Part shown: piece by piece, positions 17,931 through 26,486 of the stretch
Numbering within the stretch: the first letter of the stretch is position 1
How the letters are laid out: each line of letters starts with the position of its first letter
Assembly: GCA_001464425.1 (NCBI GenBank)
Contig: LNEK01000020.1
Span: 124,001 to 188,000 of the forward strand
Origin: Alphaproteobacteria bacterium Ga0077535
GTDB taxonomy: Bacteria; Pseudomonadota; Alphaproteobacteria; Caulobacterales; Aquidulcibacteraceae
Reading direction: 5' to 3'
Length of the DNA: 64,000 nucleotides
Notes under the pieces: generated by a model
The model's database searches: none
Told to the model about the DNA's origin: nothing
What the model saw: the letters and a program-made list of their open reading frames with translations, nothing else
Made by a program: the position numbers and the translations under genes

Positions 17931-18427
17931 TGGTGCGGCTGCTGGCGGCGCTTCTGCTCGTAACGGCGTGTGCGGCGCCTGTAGCGCCGACGCGTGTTCA
18001 AAGCGCTGCGTCGGCGATGGCGCCGTTGATCGGCTGTTGGCGCGGTGTGTTCGAGGGCGTCGCTGACATTACCGACGAGCATTGCTTTGAGGTGCTTGGC
18101 GATCATGTCGTCGATGTTCACGCGGTGCGTCCGACACCGTATGGAGGCGAGACCACGTATCATCTGGACGATACGCAGGGCATGATCGTGTGGGCTTACG
18201 CTGCAAATGATGGCGGACGCTCGCACGGTTCGATCCGGCCGGTGGAGAGTGGCTTTGTTGTTGAGCCACACACGCATCGTGGCGCGACCGGAGAGGCCTA
18301 CCGATTGCGCTCGGCTTGGACGTTCGAGGGCGCCGACCGATTTGTGATGACGACTGAGCGCGAGTTGGACGGCGCATGGCGTCCGTTTATGCGGACGCGC
18401 TTCACCCGCATGGCGACGCCAAATTAA
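17930..18427 (+). CDS. Putative lipoprotein of unknown function
   Basis: 165 residues. The N terminus MVRLLAALLLVTACAAP is a lipoprotein signal with a lipobox (LVTAC, Cys14). The mature part contains APLIGCWRGVF and repeated beta segments ending FMRTRFTRM, resembling small lipocalin-like or DUF1579-like beta barrels, but I cannot name a family. It starts inside the stop codon of the DUF1761 gene, so the two are probably co-expressed. Confidence 0.75.
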   Translation: MVRLLAALLLVTACAAPVAPTRVQSAASAMAPLIGCWRGVFEGVADITDEHCFEVLGDHVVDVHAVRPTPYGGETTYHLDDTQGMIVWAYAANDGGRSHGSIRPVESGFVVEPHTHRGATGEAYRLRSAWTFEGADRFVMTTERELDGAWRPFMRTRFTRMATPN

Positions 18428-18479
18428 CGTCGCGAACCTTTGCAGGTGCTGAGGCGTTGGCTGGCGAAGGAGTATTCCC

Positions 18480-19064
18480 ATGCCGGATCAACGTGACGTC
18501 GCAGTGCTTGTCGGAAGTTTGCGTGAGGGGAGCTGGAACCGCAAAGCAGCGGAGGCGCTGGCGACGCTCGCGCCATCGCACTTGAAGTTTAGCTTCGTTG
18601 ACATCGCGGTGTCGCTTTACAATCAAGAGCTCGACACTGAAAATCCGCCCGAAGATTGGCAGCGCTTGCGCGGTGAAATCGCCCCGGCTGACGCGGTTTT
18701 GTTCGTTACGCCGGAATATAATCGCTCAGTGCCTGGAGTGTTGAAGAACGCGATCGACATCGCGTCGCGGCCGCCGGGGAAAGCGGCTCTGATCGGCAAG
18801 CCGGCGGCGGTGATGGGTGTGTCGCTTGGGCAAATTGGGACGTTCGGCGCCAATCATCATTTGCGGCAGATTACCGCCTATCTCGATATGCCGACGCTCG
18901 GGCAGCCGGAGATGTATCTGGGACCTGCCGACAAACTGTTCAGCCAAAGCGGCGAGATACTTCAGCCCGGCACGCGGGAGCTGATGACCAAGTTCGCTGC
19001 TGCGTTCAGCGACTGGATCGAACTGATGTGCGGACGCAGCAAGGGGTCCGAGCGCGGGCGATGA
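18480..19064 (+). CDS. NADPH-dependent FMN reductase family protein
   Basis: 194 residues, a complete flavodoxin-like fold. The FMN phosphate loop is GSLREGSWNRKAAEAL near residue 11, and TPEYNRSVPGVLKNAIDIAS is the family signature around residue 79. Related enzymes reduce FMN, quinones or azo compounds with NAD(P)H. It has a GAAGGAG ribosome site eight bases before the ATG. It is the last gene of the plus-strand run that begins with the SRPBCC gene, and a strong terminator follows. Confidence 0.92.
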   Translation: MPDQRDVAVLVGSLREGSWNRKAAEALATLAPSHLKFSFVDIAVSLYNQELDTENPPEDWQRLRGEIAPADAVLFVTPEYNRSVPGVLKNAIDIASRPPGKAALIGKPAAVMGVSLGQIGTFGANHHLRQITAYLDMPTLGQPEMYLGPADKLFSQSGEILQPGTRELMTKFAAAFSDWIELMCGRSKGSERGR

Positions 19065-19071
19065 CAAAGAA

Positions 19072-19098
19072 AAAGGCCCGGCTTCAAGCCGGGCCTTT
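19072..19098. terminator. Bidirectional terminator between convergent genes
   Basis: A perfect 11-bp stem (AAAGGCCCGGC / GCCGGGCCTTT) with a five-base loop lies between the FMN reductase stop and the bactofilin stop. A-rich sequence on the left and T-rich sequence on the right make it usable on both strands. Confidence 0.88.
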
Positions 19099-19129
19099 AG
19101 TTTGTATTCCAACCCAAAGACGAAAAAAC

Positions 19130-19696
19130 TTAGCTCGACGTTCCGGTCACGATGACGCCCGACACCATACGGTCGTCATTGCTCGGCTCGCCGAAGACTG
19201 AGCCTTGATTGCCGAACGCCGAAGCCGCCGGCCGCTCTTGCGGCGAGACGATTTGCGGCGAAGCCGGCGTACCCGGACCAGCCTGTGACAGCGGATCCTG
19301 GAGATAACGGCACTGGCCTTCGAAAACCGCACCCATCTCAACAGACAAAGATTGATGGACGATGTCGCCCAACACGTGAGCGTTACGAGCGAGGATGACC
19401 TTGCGCGCGCGCACCGACCCTTCGACGCGGCCATGAACGGTCACGCTTTCGGAGACCACGTCGCCCTTGACCATGCCCGTGTCGCCGACGGTGAGTGAAC
19501 CGCCGCGGACGTTGCCTTCAATTTCACCATCAACCTGGAGCTCGGCGCCTTCGGCTTCGATCGTGCCGGTGATCTTGACGCCGTTCGCGATGATCGACGC
19601 GATGCCAGCGCGGCCCTGCGTCGGGCGGCGCTGTGGCGACGGATCGGGCAGGGCCGGCAAATTGCTATCGCTCGGTCTACCCTTGTTCGTGAACAT
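19130..19696 (-). CDS. bacA: Bactofilin (polymer-forming cytoskeletal protein)
   Basis: 188 residues. The core (about residues 33-130) is a right-handed beta helix with the regular spacing of bactofilins: ANGVKITGTIEAEG, GEIEGNVRGGSLTVG, GRVEGSVRARKVIL, ARNAHVLGDIVH. The N and C tails are Pro/Gln-rich and disordered, as usual. Bactofilins form nucleotide-free filaments on the inner membrane and recruit cell-wall enzymes at stalks, buds or poles. The start overlaps the end of the M23 peptidase gene by 20 bases on the same strand, so both are almost certainly expressed and act together. Confidence 0.95.
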   Translation of the reverse strand: MFTNKGRPSDSNLPALPDPSPQRRPTQGRAGIASIIANGVKITGTIEAEGAELQVDGEIEGNVRGGSLTVGDTGMVKGDVVSESVTVHGRVEGSVRARKVILARNAHVLGDIVHQSLSVEMGAVFEGQCRYLQDPLSQAGPGTPASPQIVSPQERPAASAFGNQGSVFGEPSNDDRMVSGVIVTGTSS

Positions 19697-20909
19697 GCCG
19701 TCCTGCCCTCAAAAAGCTAATCGGATCGACCGCGCGGCCGCGGAACCAGACTTCGTAGTGCAAATGCGTTGCGGTGCTGCGGCCGGTAGAACCCATCGAA
19801 CCGACCCGCTGGCCGATTGCGACACGCTCGCCGGTGCGGACCTGGATATCGCGCAAATGTGCGTACCGAGTCTTAAAGCCGTGGCCGTGGTCGATCTCGA
19901 CCGTATAGCCGTAGCCGGCGCGCGTTCCAGCGTAGACAACAGTTCCAGGCGAAGTTGCCACAACCGGCGCGCGCTCGAAGGCGGCAAGGTCGAGGCCCGA
20001 GTGGAAAGCCGGGCGGCCAGTGAACGGATCGACGCGGGCGCCGTAGCCAGAGGTTTCGCGGTAATCGACGGCAACCGGCGGGGCCAGCGGCGTCGAATTG
20101 GCGATGTCGCCAAGGCGGCGGGATTCGGTAACGCGGGCAGCCACTTGGGCGACGCGTTCGGCGAACGCCGGGTTCAGGCCGCTGTCGCGCAGATATGCGA
20201 CGAAATCTTGCGGAACCAGCGGGCCGCCGCTTTCGACCTCATCAGAGCCGGTCAGCGAGGTCATTGAAACGCCAGTCAGGCGCAGCACGCCGCGGACGGT
20301 TTCGCTTTGCTCAACGACTGAATCTTCGAGTTCAGAGAGCGTTTGCTCCTGGTCAGCCTCGAGGTCGCGGGTGCGGGCGCGGAAGCCAACAGTGGTAACC
20401 TGATAAGGCTCGCTGGTGACGGCGCGGGATTGGCGCGGCTCGGCCTCGTCGATCGAGGCGGCCATAATGATGCGGGCGCCATCGCGCTCGATCGGGCGAG
20501 TGGCGGCGAGTTGGACGCCGTTGCCGCCGGCATATTCCAGCAACGAGCGCAGGACTTCGTGGCGGCTCTCAAAATCTTGGGTGGCGCGGTCGAACTGGCG
20601 GGTGCGCTCTTCGAGGAGGGCCTGGCTAGCGGCGGCCTGGGCGCGGCTTTCGTTCAGCCAGCGATCGTACTTTGCGCGCTCACGTTCGACTTCGGCGTTG
20701 GAGGCTGAGGCTTGTGGGCCTTCGAGCAGGGTATTGGCGCTCGCGTAAACGCACCAACCTGCGAGACCTACCGCTGTAAGTGCGAGGAGCGCCTGCTTTC
20801 CAGGCGAGAGAGAGACATATCGAACCGTACCACCGGATCGGTGATAGATCTGACGCTCTGGAAACGCGCGATCAAAGAACGCTCGCGCGCGTGATCCGAA
20901 CTGGCTCAT
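19677..20909 (-). CDS. Membrane-anchored M23 peptidoglycan endopeptidase, LmdC-like
   Basis: 410 residues from the ATG at 20909. A short cytoplasmic segment is followed by one membrane anchor (about residues 33-53, ALLALTAVGLAGWCVYA), a periplasmic coiled coil (about 70-110, rich in Glu, Arg and Ala) and a C-terminal LytM domain. Zinc and catalytic signatures are present: HSGLDLA, HGHGFKTRYAHL and HLHYEVW. It therefore should cut peptide crosslinks in the wall. Gene overlap with bactofilin is a linkage known in Hyphomonas and relatives, where the M23 enzyme LmdC works with BacA in bud or stalk shaping; assigning that role here is by analogy. Confidence 0.93.
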   Translation of the reverse strand: MSQFGSRARAFFDRAFPERQIYHRSGGTVRYVSLSPGKQALLALTAVGLAGWCVYASANTLLEGPQASASNAEVERERAKYDRWLNESRAQAAASQALLEERTRQFDRATQDFESRHEVLRSLLEYAGGNGVQLAATRPIERDGARIIMAASIDEAEPRQSRAVTSEPYQVTTVGFRARTRDLEADQEQTLSELEDSVVEQSETVRGVLRLTGVSMTSLTGSDEVESGGPLVPQDFVAYLRDSGLNPAFAERVAQVAARVTESRRLGDIANSTPLAPPVAVDYRETSGYGARVDPFTGRPAFHSGLDLAAFERAPVVATSPGTVVYAGTRAGYGYTVEIDHGHGFKTRYAHLRDIQVRTGERVAIGQRVGSMGSTGRSTATHLHYEVWFRGRAVDPISFLRAGRHVHEQG

Positions 20910-21096
20910 GGTCCGCCACCGCCCATTAACCGAAACAAAAAAATTACACTGGCCCCGCCAAGAAGTGATCCAACCTGAAACGCTCTTGAATTGCAACAGG
21001 CGGGCTGCTCCGTTTACGAGAATTTCAGCTTCTCTCAACGGGTTTCTGCGAAAGCCGGGCCAAAGCTGCGTTAACTAAGTAAAACGCGTCCGGAAG

Positions 21097-21570
21097 TTAA
21101 TCGAGCGCCTTAACCGCTTCCAGAACGTCTTCGACATGACCTGGGACGCGGACCTTCCGCCAAGCTTTGGCGATCTTGCCCTTGGTATCGATCAGGAATG
21201 TGGCGCGCTCGACGCCCATATAGGTCTTCCCGTAGAGCTTCTTTTCACCCCAGACGCCGTAGGCGTTGCAGGCTGCGCCGTCCTCATCAGCAGCTAAGGT
21301 CACATTGAGGCCGTGCTTGGCGGCGAATTTTTCATGCTTAGCGACGGAATCCCGCGAGACGCCGATGACGGTGGTCTTAGCCGCGGCGAATTCTTTCGCC
21401 TTTTCAGTGAAGTTTAGTGCTTCTTGGGTACAACCGGGTGTGTCGTCCTTAGGGTAAAAATAGAGGACGAAGCGCTTGCCCTTGAGGCTCGCCAAGCTGA
21501 CGCGCCCGCCCCCGGCCGTTGGTAGATCGAAAGGGGGCGCGGGGTCGCCAAGTTTGAGCTCTTTCGCCAT
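21097..21570 (-). CDS. bcp: Thioredoxin-dependent peroxiredoxin, Bcp/PrxQ type
   Basis: 157 residues from the ATG at 21570, beginning MAKELKLGDPAPPF; an ATG further upstream would add 24 unlike residues. The peroxidatic Cys47 lies in YPKDDTPGCTQEAL. The resolving Cys that Escherichia coli Bcp has five residues later is replaced (Leu in TQEALNF). The only other Cys is in EDGAACNAYGVW, so it may act as an alternative resolving residue or the enzyme may be 1-Cys. It reduces hydrogen peroxide and organic hydroperoxides in the cytoplasm. It is divergent from the large AsmA-like gene. Confidence 0.95.
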   Translation of the reverse strand: MAKELKLGDPAPPFDLPTAGGGRVSLASLKGKRFVLYFYPKDDTPGCTQEALNFTEKAKEFAAAKTTVIGVSRDSVAKHEKFAAKHGLNVTLAADEDGAACNAYGVWGEKKLYGKTYMGVERATFLIDTKGKIAKAWRKVRVPGHVEDVLEAVKALD

Positions 21571-21690
21571 TGCCGGCCTCCGGGTCTTCAAAAATGTCCA
21601 AGCCGCGGCGCAGTCCGCTGCTTGCTTGAAGCTTTGCATCACCCTGATTCCCCGCGCTAGACACGTGGACGGGGTGGCGGAGACGCGCGG

Positions 21691-24600
21691 ATGATACGCC
21701 GCTCGACGCTCATTGCTGTCGAGATCTTACTGGGTCTGGTCGCGGCGCTCGTGATCGGGCTCGGCGTCGCGTGGTGGCGGCTGTCGCAAGGGCCGGTCGA
21801 ACTTTCCTTCCTGCGGGAAGATATGCAAGCCGAGTTGAGCGCTGCCAGAAGTGGCCGGCCTGTGGGTCTCGAGCGCGTCGAAATCGCTTGGACCGAGCGT
21901 AATGCGCTCGAGCTGCGGGCAGTCAACGTAACGGTCGAAGACGGGCGCGGCGGGGTGCTCTCGCGCGCCGAGGAAGCGCGGATCGAGCTGGCTGTGCTGC
22001 CGCTGCTGATTGGGCGTATTCAATTGGTGCGGGCGGAGTTCGTTGGCGGCGAACTCACGTTCACGCGCAAAATCGATGGCGCGATGCACATTGCCTTCGG
22101 ACCAGAAGGCGCACCGCCGGACATCATTATCCCGGCGTCACCCACGAACGAGTCGCTCGAACAGAAGGTCGTCCGCTGGTTGGACGGCATGGAGGCCGGC
22201 TTCCGGCCGATCGGACCTGGCGGGGGCTTGCGCGCACTCAGTGTGCGCGGCGCGCGCTTGGCGGTGATCGATGAAGGCGGCGGCGGTCGCTGGACCGCGC
22301 AGGGCGCCAACTTTGAACTTTCACGCCAGCGCAATGCGTTGGCGCTTTTTGCGGAAGCGCGTCTTGAGGGCGCTGAGGGCCTCGCGCCGGCAAGCTTGCG
22401 CATCACGACGGATACGGGCTTCCAAAGCGCGGTCGTTGAGTTTGGCGCAACTGATGTGCGCCCGCGTGCGCTGTTCTCGCCGGCTGCGCTTGGGCCATTC
22501 GCGGGCCTCGATGCGCCGCTGACGGCCACTGTGGTGATTGGGCTTGATCGCGCGACGGGCGTCAATCGCTTCGAAGGCGATGCGGTGCTCGGGCGCGGCA
22601 CGGCGAACGCGGGCGGCGAGCGCTTCAGTCTCGACGGCGGACGCTTCCATGGCCGCTACGATATCGCCAGCGACGAGCTGATCATCGATCAGCTCGCGCT
22701 CGCGGGCGATACGACTGAGATCGGCGGCGAAATGCGCGTGCGCAATGTGTCCGCGATCCTGCGCGCTCGACCGAATGAGCTTGCAACGTTCAATGTCTCG
22801 TTGCCATCGCTGACGCTCGATGTGCCGGGGACCTTCTCGCAACCGGCGGCTTTCACAAACGTTGGTATTGTGGGCGCGATTAATGCGGCCGAGCGAAGTG
22901 TAGGTTTTACGCGCATTCATGCCGAGACCGGCCAGGGCGCTCTTAACCTGACGGGGCGGATTTATTGGGCCGAAGCTGGCGAAGATCGGCGGCTGCGTCC
23001 GGGCATCGAGTTGAACGGCGCGTTGCAAGGTGCAGTGGACGCGCGCGCGGTTCTCGCGATGTGGCCGATCGGCCTTGGCGAGGGCGCGCGATCCTATCTT
23101 GCCCGATCGCTCACGGGCGGGCGCGTCAGCGATGCGACGGTGCGTATCGATGTACGGCCCTCGGACATTGCCGCGGGCGTGTTGCGGGATGAAGCGATGG
23201 ATATTCGCTTCAATGTCAGCGACGCGTCCATGCAGTTCATTTCCACGATGTCGCCGGTGACGCATGCGCGCGGATCGGCTGTGCTGCGCGGCAACCGCTT
23301 TGACATGACGATCCCGGAAGCGCGCTACCACAATATGGTGGTGACCAATGGCCGGGTGGAGCTGCCGCGGCTGAAGCCGAGAGGCGCGATGGCGACGATT
23401 TCGGCGCGCGTGGATGGCGATGCCCGGCATCTGCTTGAAGTGTTGGGCCAGGAGCCGATTAGTCTGGGTGAACGTTTGCCGATCGCTGCGGCGAGCGCGA
23501 GTGGGCGCGGTATCATCAACATTCGCATTCAGCGGCCGATGCTGAGTGAGGCGCCGTTCGAGACCTGGCGCTTCACCATCGATGGCGGCATTCGCGATTT
23601 TGCCGGCACGATGACGACGCGGCGGATGGCGATCAGCCAGGGCCAGTTGCAGATCCGCGGCGATCAGCGTGCGATAACGGTGAGCGGGCCGATCCGGGCG
23701 GGTGCGTCGGCGATCGAACAGGTGCGATGGACGGAGTACATAGGCCGCTCGGGACGTGCATCATCGGAATACCAAATCTCGGGTGACTTTACTGCGGATG
23801 ATTTGGAGCGCCTGGGTTATCCGGTGGCGCGTTATGCACAGGGGCGTATTGGCGTCACGATTAGTGGCGAGGGCCGCGGCTTCGATGTCGACAACGCGCA
23901 GATCGAACTTGATTTGACCAATGCGGCGGTTGAGGCGCCGCGCCAATTTTGGACCAAGCGCGCTGGCCAAGCAGCCTCAGCGCGATTCAGAGTCGATCGC
24001 CAAAGCGACGGTGGGCTTGCGTTTACAAACATCGAAGCGCGCGGGGCCGGATTGAACACCCAAGGGCGTATGCGCTTGGCGCGCGACAACCGACTGATCG
24101 AAGTGGAGCTGACGCGGCTTGCCATTGAGGGCCGTTCGGATGCGCGGGTGACGGCGACGCGGGCCGCGGATGGCGGGCTCGACGTTGCGGTGCGTGGTGC
24201 GCTGTTCGACGCGGCGCCGTTTATGGGCAGCGATGAAGCGCCGGAGGGCACGAGTGCGGCAAGTGCAAGTGCGGGCGCGCCAGCTGCGCCGCTGCGGGCG
24301 AGCTTGGTCGTCGATCGTTTGAAGATGCGGGGCGGCGCAACGCTGAGCGATGCGCGTGTGCAGTTGGTGACATCGCGGGGGGCGCTAGCGATGCTGACCG
24401 TGGAGGGCCGCGCGCCGAGTGGGCGGGCGTTCTCGCTTGGGCTTGGACCGCGGCCGGGTGATGCGTCGGGACGCATTCGTTTGCGCTCGGATGATGCAGG
24501 TTTTGCAGTCGCAGCGTTGACGGGGGCGGATAATATCGTTGGCGGCACGGCCGCGGCGGATGGCGAGTGGCGCACCGGGCCGCCTAGCCAAGCGCGCTTC

Positions 24601-25188
24601 GACGTGCGGCTGCGTGATTTTCAGGTCGTGCGGTTGCCGGCGATGGCGCGGCTGCTTTCTTCGGCTGGGTCGTTGACTGGACTGGTCGACACGCTGAATG
24701 GCGATGGCATCGGCTTCACCGCGCTCGATGCGCAGATGGCGTATGCGAACAATCGCGTGACGTTCACCGAGGGGCGGATGGCGGGGCCATCACTTGGGCT
24801 CACCGGTTCGGGCGCTTACAATATTCGCGGCGATGATCTCGATATCGATGGTGTCGTGGCGCCTTCGCCGGTGCTCAATTTGTCGATGCTTGGTGAGATT
24901 CCGGTGATTGGTGATCTGCTCGTGTCACGCCGCGGCGAAGGCGTGTTTGGGATGACGTACTCGATCAACGGCCCGGCGGGTGAGCCGCGTGTTGGTGTGA
25001 ATCCGATTTCGGCGCTGACACCTGGAATTTTGCGCCGCATCTTCGAACCAGTGCGCGACACGAGCGGCGCGCATTCGCTGCCGGCGCTTCCGGAAGAAAC
25101 GCCAGTTGAGACGCCGCAAGAGCCGGCGCCAGGGCCGGTGACCGAAGCGCTGCCAGCGGCGAAGCAGGAAACTGTGGCTGCGAATTGA
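21691..25188 (+). CDS. Large AsmA/YhdP-like protein (DUF3971, AsmA C-terminal)
   Basis: 1165 residues. One N-terminal membrane segment (about residues 7-29, LIAVEILLGLVAALVIGLGV) anchors a very long periplasmic region of repeating beta segments, with DUF3971-type sequence in the middle (about 300-800) and an AsmA-like C-terminal region (GSLTGLVDTLNGDGIGFTALDAQMAYANN begins near 990). This matches the YhdP/TamB group, proposed to carry phospholipids between inner and outer membranes. The last 50 residues are Pro/Glu-rich and probably disordered. Bcp lies divergently upstream. Family assignment is firm; the cargo is inferred from relatives. Confidence 0.88.
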   Translation: MIRRSTLIAVEILLGLVAALVIGLGVAWWRLSQGPVELSFLREDMQAELSAARSGRPVGLERVEIAWTERNALELRAVNVTVEDGRGGVLSRAEEARIELAVLPLLIGRIQLVRAEFVGGELTFTRKIDGAMHIAFGPEGAPPDIIIPASPTNESLEQKVVRWLDGMEAGFRPIGPGGGLRALSVRGARLAVIDEGGGGRWTAQGANFELSRQRNALALFAEARLEGAEGLAPASLRITTDTGFQSAVVEFGATDVRPRALFSPAALGPFAGLDAPLTATVVIGLDRATGVNRFEGDAVLGRGTANAGGERFSLDGGRFHGRYDIASDELIIDQLALAGDTTEIGGEMRVRNVSAILRARPNELATFNVSLPSLTLDVPGTFSQPAAFTNVGIVGAINAAERSVGFTRIHAETGQGALNLTGRIYWAEAGEDRRLRPGIELNGALQGAVDARAVLAMWPIGLGEGARSYLARSLTGGRVSDATVRIDVRPSDIAAGVLRDEAMDIRFNVSDASMQFISTMSPVTHARGSAVLRGNRFDMTIPEARYHNMVVTNGRVELPRLKPRGAMATISARVDGDARHLLEVLGQEPISLGERLPIAAASASGRGIINIRIQRPMLSEAPFETWRFTIDGGIRDFAGTMTTRRMAISQGQLQIRGDQRAITVSGPIRAGASAIEQVRWTEYIGRSGRASSEYQISGDFTADDLERLGYPVARYAQGRIGVTISGEGRGFDVDNAQIELDLTNAAVEAPRQFWTKRAGQAASARFRVDRQSDGGLAFTNIEARGAGLNTQGRMRLARDNRLIEVELTRLAIEGRSDARVTATRAADGGLDVAVRGALFDAAPFMGSDEAPEGTSAASASAGAPAAPLRASLVVDRLKMRGGATLSDARVQLVTSRGALAMLTVEGRAPSGRAFSLGLGPRPGDASGRIRLRSDDAGFAVAALTGADNIVGGTAAADGEWRTGPPSQARFDVRLRDFQVVRLPAMARLLSSAGSLTGLVDTLNGDGIGFTALDAQMAYANNRVTFTEGRMAGPSLGLTGSGAYNIRGDDLDIDGVVAPSPVLNLSMLGEIPVIGDLLVSRRGEGVFGMTYSINGPAGEPRVGVNPISALTPGILRRIFEPVRDTSGAHSLPALPEETPVETPQEPAPGPVTEALPAAKQETVAAN

Positions 25189-25190
25189 GC

Positions 25191-25822
25191 TTAACTTGAA
25201 TCAGGTTTGAAGTGGCGCGCGCCGGCATAAGCGGCGTGGTCGCTCTCGATTTGTGCATCGCCGTCGGCGTGTGGCGAACGCGGCCAGCCTTTGACGGCGA
25301 GCTTGAGCGCCAAGTTCGGCGCTGTGTTGAGCTTGCGCGCGAGGCTGCGGACGGCGGCAATTGGTTTCGCGAAGAGGCGCTCCAGTGCGCCGATGCGGCG
25401 TGCGATGAGTTCGGCTTGGGCCGGGCGTGTGGCGCGCGCCATGTTGAGGCGGCGCATCATTGCGGCGCGCGCGTGGTCGCGGAAAATGTCGCGGACCAGC
25501 AGCGGCGGGCCGAGCTGGCGGATGCGTGCTGGCGGCGGAGGTGTGCGCGGCCAGAGGCGAAGCGCGTAGGTGCGCGACCGCGGTGTGGTGGATGTGCGGT
25601 GTGTGAGCCGCGCTCGCTTGACTCCTGCAGGTTCATTCGCGAGCGCCATTGCTTCGATCAGCACGATTTTGCGTACCAAGGCTTCGAGCGGTCGAACCGC
25701 GCGCGCATGCGCTCGATCTCGTATCGGCTGAGCGCTTGCGCCGCGATGTGACCTGCTGCGCGCACGCGCTCGAACATGGTTCGTGCGGCGGCCCAGAGTT
25801 TGGCGATGGTGGATGTGGTCAT
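25191..25822 (-). pseudogene. Conserved alphaproteobacterial hypothetical gene broken by a one-base frameshift
   Basis: The ATG at 25822 starts MTTSTIAKLWAAARTMF and runs to RARFDR at about 25690, then ends after eight unrelated codons at 25658. The next frame carries on without a gap as LEALVRKIVLIEAMALA down to a stop at 25191. Adding one base at 25688-25690 restores a single 210-residue reading frame, RARFDR-LEALVRKIVLIEAMALA. The continuous protein looks like a helical, Arg/Ala-rich alphaproteobacterial hypothetical; I do not know its function. The break is either a real recent mutation or a sequencing error. It lies convergent to the AsmA-like gene, 3 bases from its stop. Confidence 0.72.
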
Positions 25823-25944
25823 GGCGCGAGTATGCGCCGGGTTGGAAGTCGGTCGGATTGAGCGGGCGCTATCCTCGTATTTTGGGGGTGAGCGAGTGGG
25901 TTGGCGCCAAGCTTCTCGTGCGCTTGGCAGGGGGTAGCGCAAAT

Positions 25945-26026
25945 GCTTGCAGAAGTAGCGCTCGCCCCTCCGGCCGCGAACGCTGTTCGCGGCCACCTCC
26001 CCCTGACGGGGGAGGACGGGAGCTAA
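25945..26026 (-). repeat. Palindromic intergenic repeat, copy A, at the 3' end of the DUF559 gene
   Basis: About 82 bases nearly identical to copy B (26487-26569). It holds two hairpins: a 10-bp stem GGCCGCGAAC/GTTCGCGGCC and an 8-bp stem CCTCCCCC/GGGGGAGG. Read on the minus strand it starts exactly at the stop codon of the DUF559 gene, which is supplied by the repeat end itself (CTA at 26023-26025). Confidence 0.85.
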
Positions 26027-26415
26027 CGACCTAGGGTCTTTGCGCGCTCTTTCGCGACGCTGATGATGTGGTCGACAATGACGTCGGTGCTGCGCAGCAT
26101 GTTGTCGTTGGAGAAGCGCAGCACTTCGTAACCTTGCGTGGCCAGCCAAGCCGTGCGCTCGGCGTCGTATGCTTTCGCTGAGGTTTGGTCATGCTGGTCG
26201 CCATCCAGCTCCACGATGAGCTTGGCGCGGCGGCACTCGAAATCAACGATGAAGCGACCTATCGGAGACTGGCGACGAAACGCGAGGCCCTGGTGGCGCA
26301 TGTGACGGAGATTCACCCAAAGCCGGATTTCTGCGTCCGTCAGTCGCTTGCGCAGCGCGCGGGCGAGTTCTTTGGGCGTGCGGCGAAGGTAAGCGCCTTT
26401 TAAGAAGGTTCGCAA
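26023..26415 (-). CDS. DUF559 domain protein, Vsr-like endonuclease fold
   Basis: 130 residues, normal for the family. The sequence ARALRKRLTDAEIRLWVNLR, the Arg-rich FRRQSPIGRFIVDF and then RRAKLIVELDGDQHD match DUF559, a relative of very short patch repair (Vsr) nucleases with a PD-(D/E)xK type core; Asp in IVDF and Glu/Asp in VELDGDQH are the likely metal ligands. The end (GYEVLRFSNDNML) is also typical. No methyltransferase or mismatch repair gene is adjacent. Instead, the gene is bracketed by three palindromic repeats (25945-26026, 26422-26474, 26487-26569), which suggests a selfish or mobile origin. Its real substrate is unknown. Confidence 0.92.
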   Translation of the reverse strand: MRTFLKGAYLRRTPKELARALRKRLTDAEIRLWVNLRHMRHQGLAFRRQSPIGRFIVDFECRRAKLIVELDGDQHDQTSAKAYDAERTAWLATQGYEVLRFSNDNMLRSTDVIVDHIISVAKERAKTLGR

Positions 26416-26421
26416 CTCTCT

Positions 26422-26474
26422 CTCCCGTGCTCCCCCGTTAGGGGGAGCTGTCAGCGCGAAGCGGTGACTGAGGG
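26422..26474 (+). repeat. Palindromic intergenic repeat, copy C (inverted, divergent), upstream of DUF559
   Basis: Two hairpins: GCTCCCCC (26429-26436) with GGGGGAGC (26441-26448), and GTCAGCG with CGGTGAC (26450-26468, one mismatch). The C-rich hairpin and the flanking CCCGTG resemble copies A and B in reverse orientation; the second hairpin differs. It lies just before the DUF559 start codon. Confidence 0.7.
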
Positions 26475-26486
26475 GGCGGCGACGCT

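Noticed and set aside
20910-21096. CtrA-type TTAA-N7-TTAA sites near the M23 peptidase start
   Set aside because: TTAAC half-sites occur (near 20925 and 21071) but no pair has the required seven-base spacing.
25212-25751. Plus-strand frame of 179 codons over the frameshifted gene
   Set aside because: The minus strand gives a natural protein once one base is restored; the plus frame is Cys/Arg-rich shadow.
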